16,239 nt of DNA from CAYNYM01 sp049366815 (GTDB lineage Bacteria > Desulfobacterota > DSM-4660 > Desulfatiglandales > HGW-15): contig JBMNCO010000005.1 in NCBI GenBank assembly GCA_049366815.1, positions 1 to 16,239 of the forward strand, given 5' to 3'. Positions 16,029-16,239 of this stretch are shown in pieces. The translations under genes were made by a program, and so were the position numbers. Position 1 is the stretch's first letter; every line of letters starts with the position of its first letter. Under the pieces are notes generated by a model. The model was not told the DNA's origin. It saw nothing but the letters and a program-made list of their open reading frames with translations, and searched no databases.

Positions 16029-16108
16029 CATCCCCGGATTTCCTTTTCGGTCGGGTTCCGTCAATCGAGGTTATAGCGGGGAGGACACGCCAAAGGCATT
16101 TTTATGGC

Positions 16109-16135
16109 TTGATTTTAGAGCGGGAAAGGGATAAT
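16109..16135 (+). promoter_or_regulatory. Possible promoter of tRNA-Pro
   Basis: TTGATT (16109-16114) and GATAAT (16130-16135) are separated by 15 bases, which is short for sigma-70. The -10 is a 5/6 match and lies 21 bases before the tRNA. Tentative. Confidence 0.3.
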
Positions 16136-16156
16136 CTTCATAACTCACCCACCTAT

Positions 16157-16233
<77 letters not shown>

Positions 16234-16239
16234 GTAATT

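Overview
The window is a GC-rich bacterial chromosome segment with dense, mostly operonic gene packing. The gene set (acyl-CoA dehydrogenase plus crotonase, a stand-alone AICAR transformylase, type IB GTP cyclohydrolase, an endonuclease Q homologue) and the overall protein style suggest an anaerobic Desulfobacterota/deltaproteobacterium-like host. That assignment is inference, as there is no rRNA or other direct taxonomic marker.

Layout. Left end, + strand: an M14-type zinc peptidase-like protein (82-1410), a decayed GxxExxY-family fragment (1409-1580) in AT-richer DNA, a TTCGTG-rich repeat that also occurs upstream of the peptidase, and a stand-alone GemA/DUF1018 protein (1660-2061) followed by a terminator hairpin. 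Then a long - strand block, transcribed from about 10290 down to 2134: a small Cys-rich protein, an acyl-CoA dehydrogenase, a 1349-residue exported or membrane protein made of two related halves, a crotonase-fold protein and an MFS transporter. A consensus-like sigma-70 promoter (10299-10328) sits at the head of this block.

Divergent from it, on the + strand, is the most notable gene (10466-13774). It is a fusion of an endonuclease Q-like module (PHP domain plus Cys zinc site) with a UvrD/PcrA-type superfamily 1 helicase. Each module ends in a sequence resembling the bacterial sliding-clamp-binding pentapeptide (QMALF, QLDLF). The small Cys-rich protein encoded divergently carries two more Q-x-x-L-F pentapeptides (QPSLF, QFNLF). 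Together they look like a clamp-tethered pathway for handling deaminated or otherwise damaged bases, though that is a hypothesis.

Right end, - strand: folE2 (GTP cyclohydrolase IB) followed after 29 bases by a stand-alone AICAR transformylase, a folate/purine operon. It has a clear promoter, a perfect 16-bp palindrome upstream, and a strong terminator shared with the convergent helicase fusion gene. A tRNA-Pro(UGG) gene with encoded CCA closes the window on the + strand.
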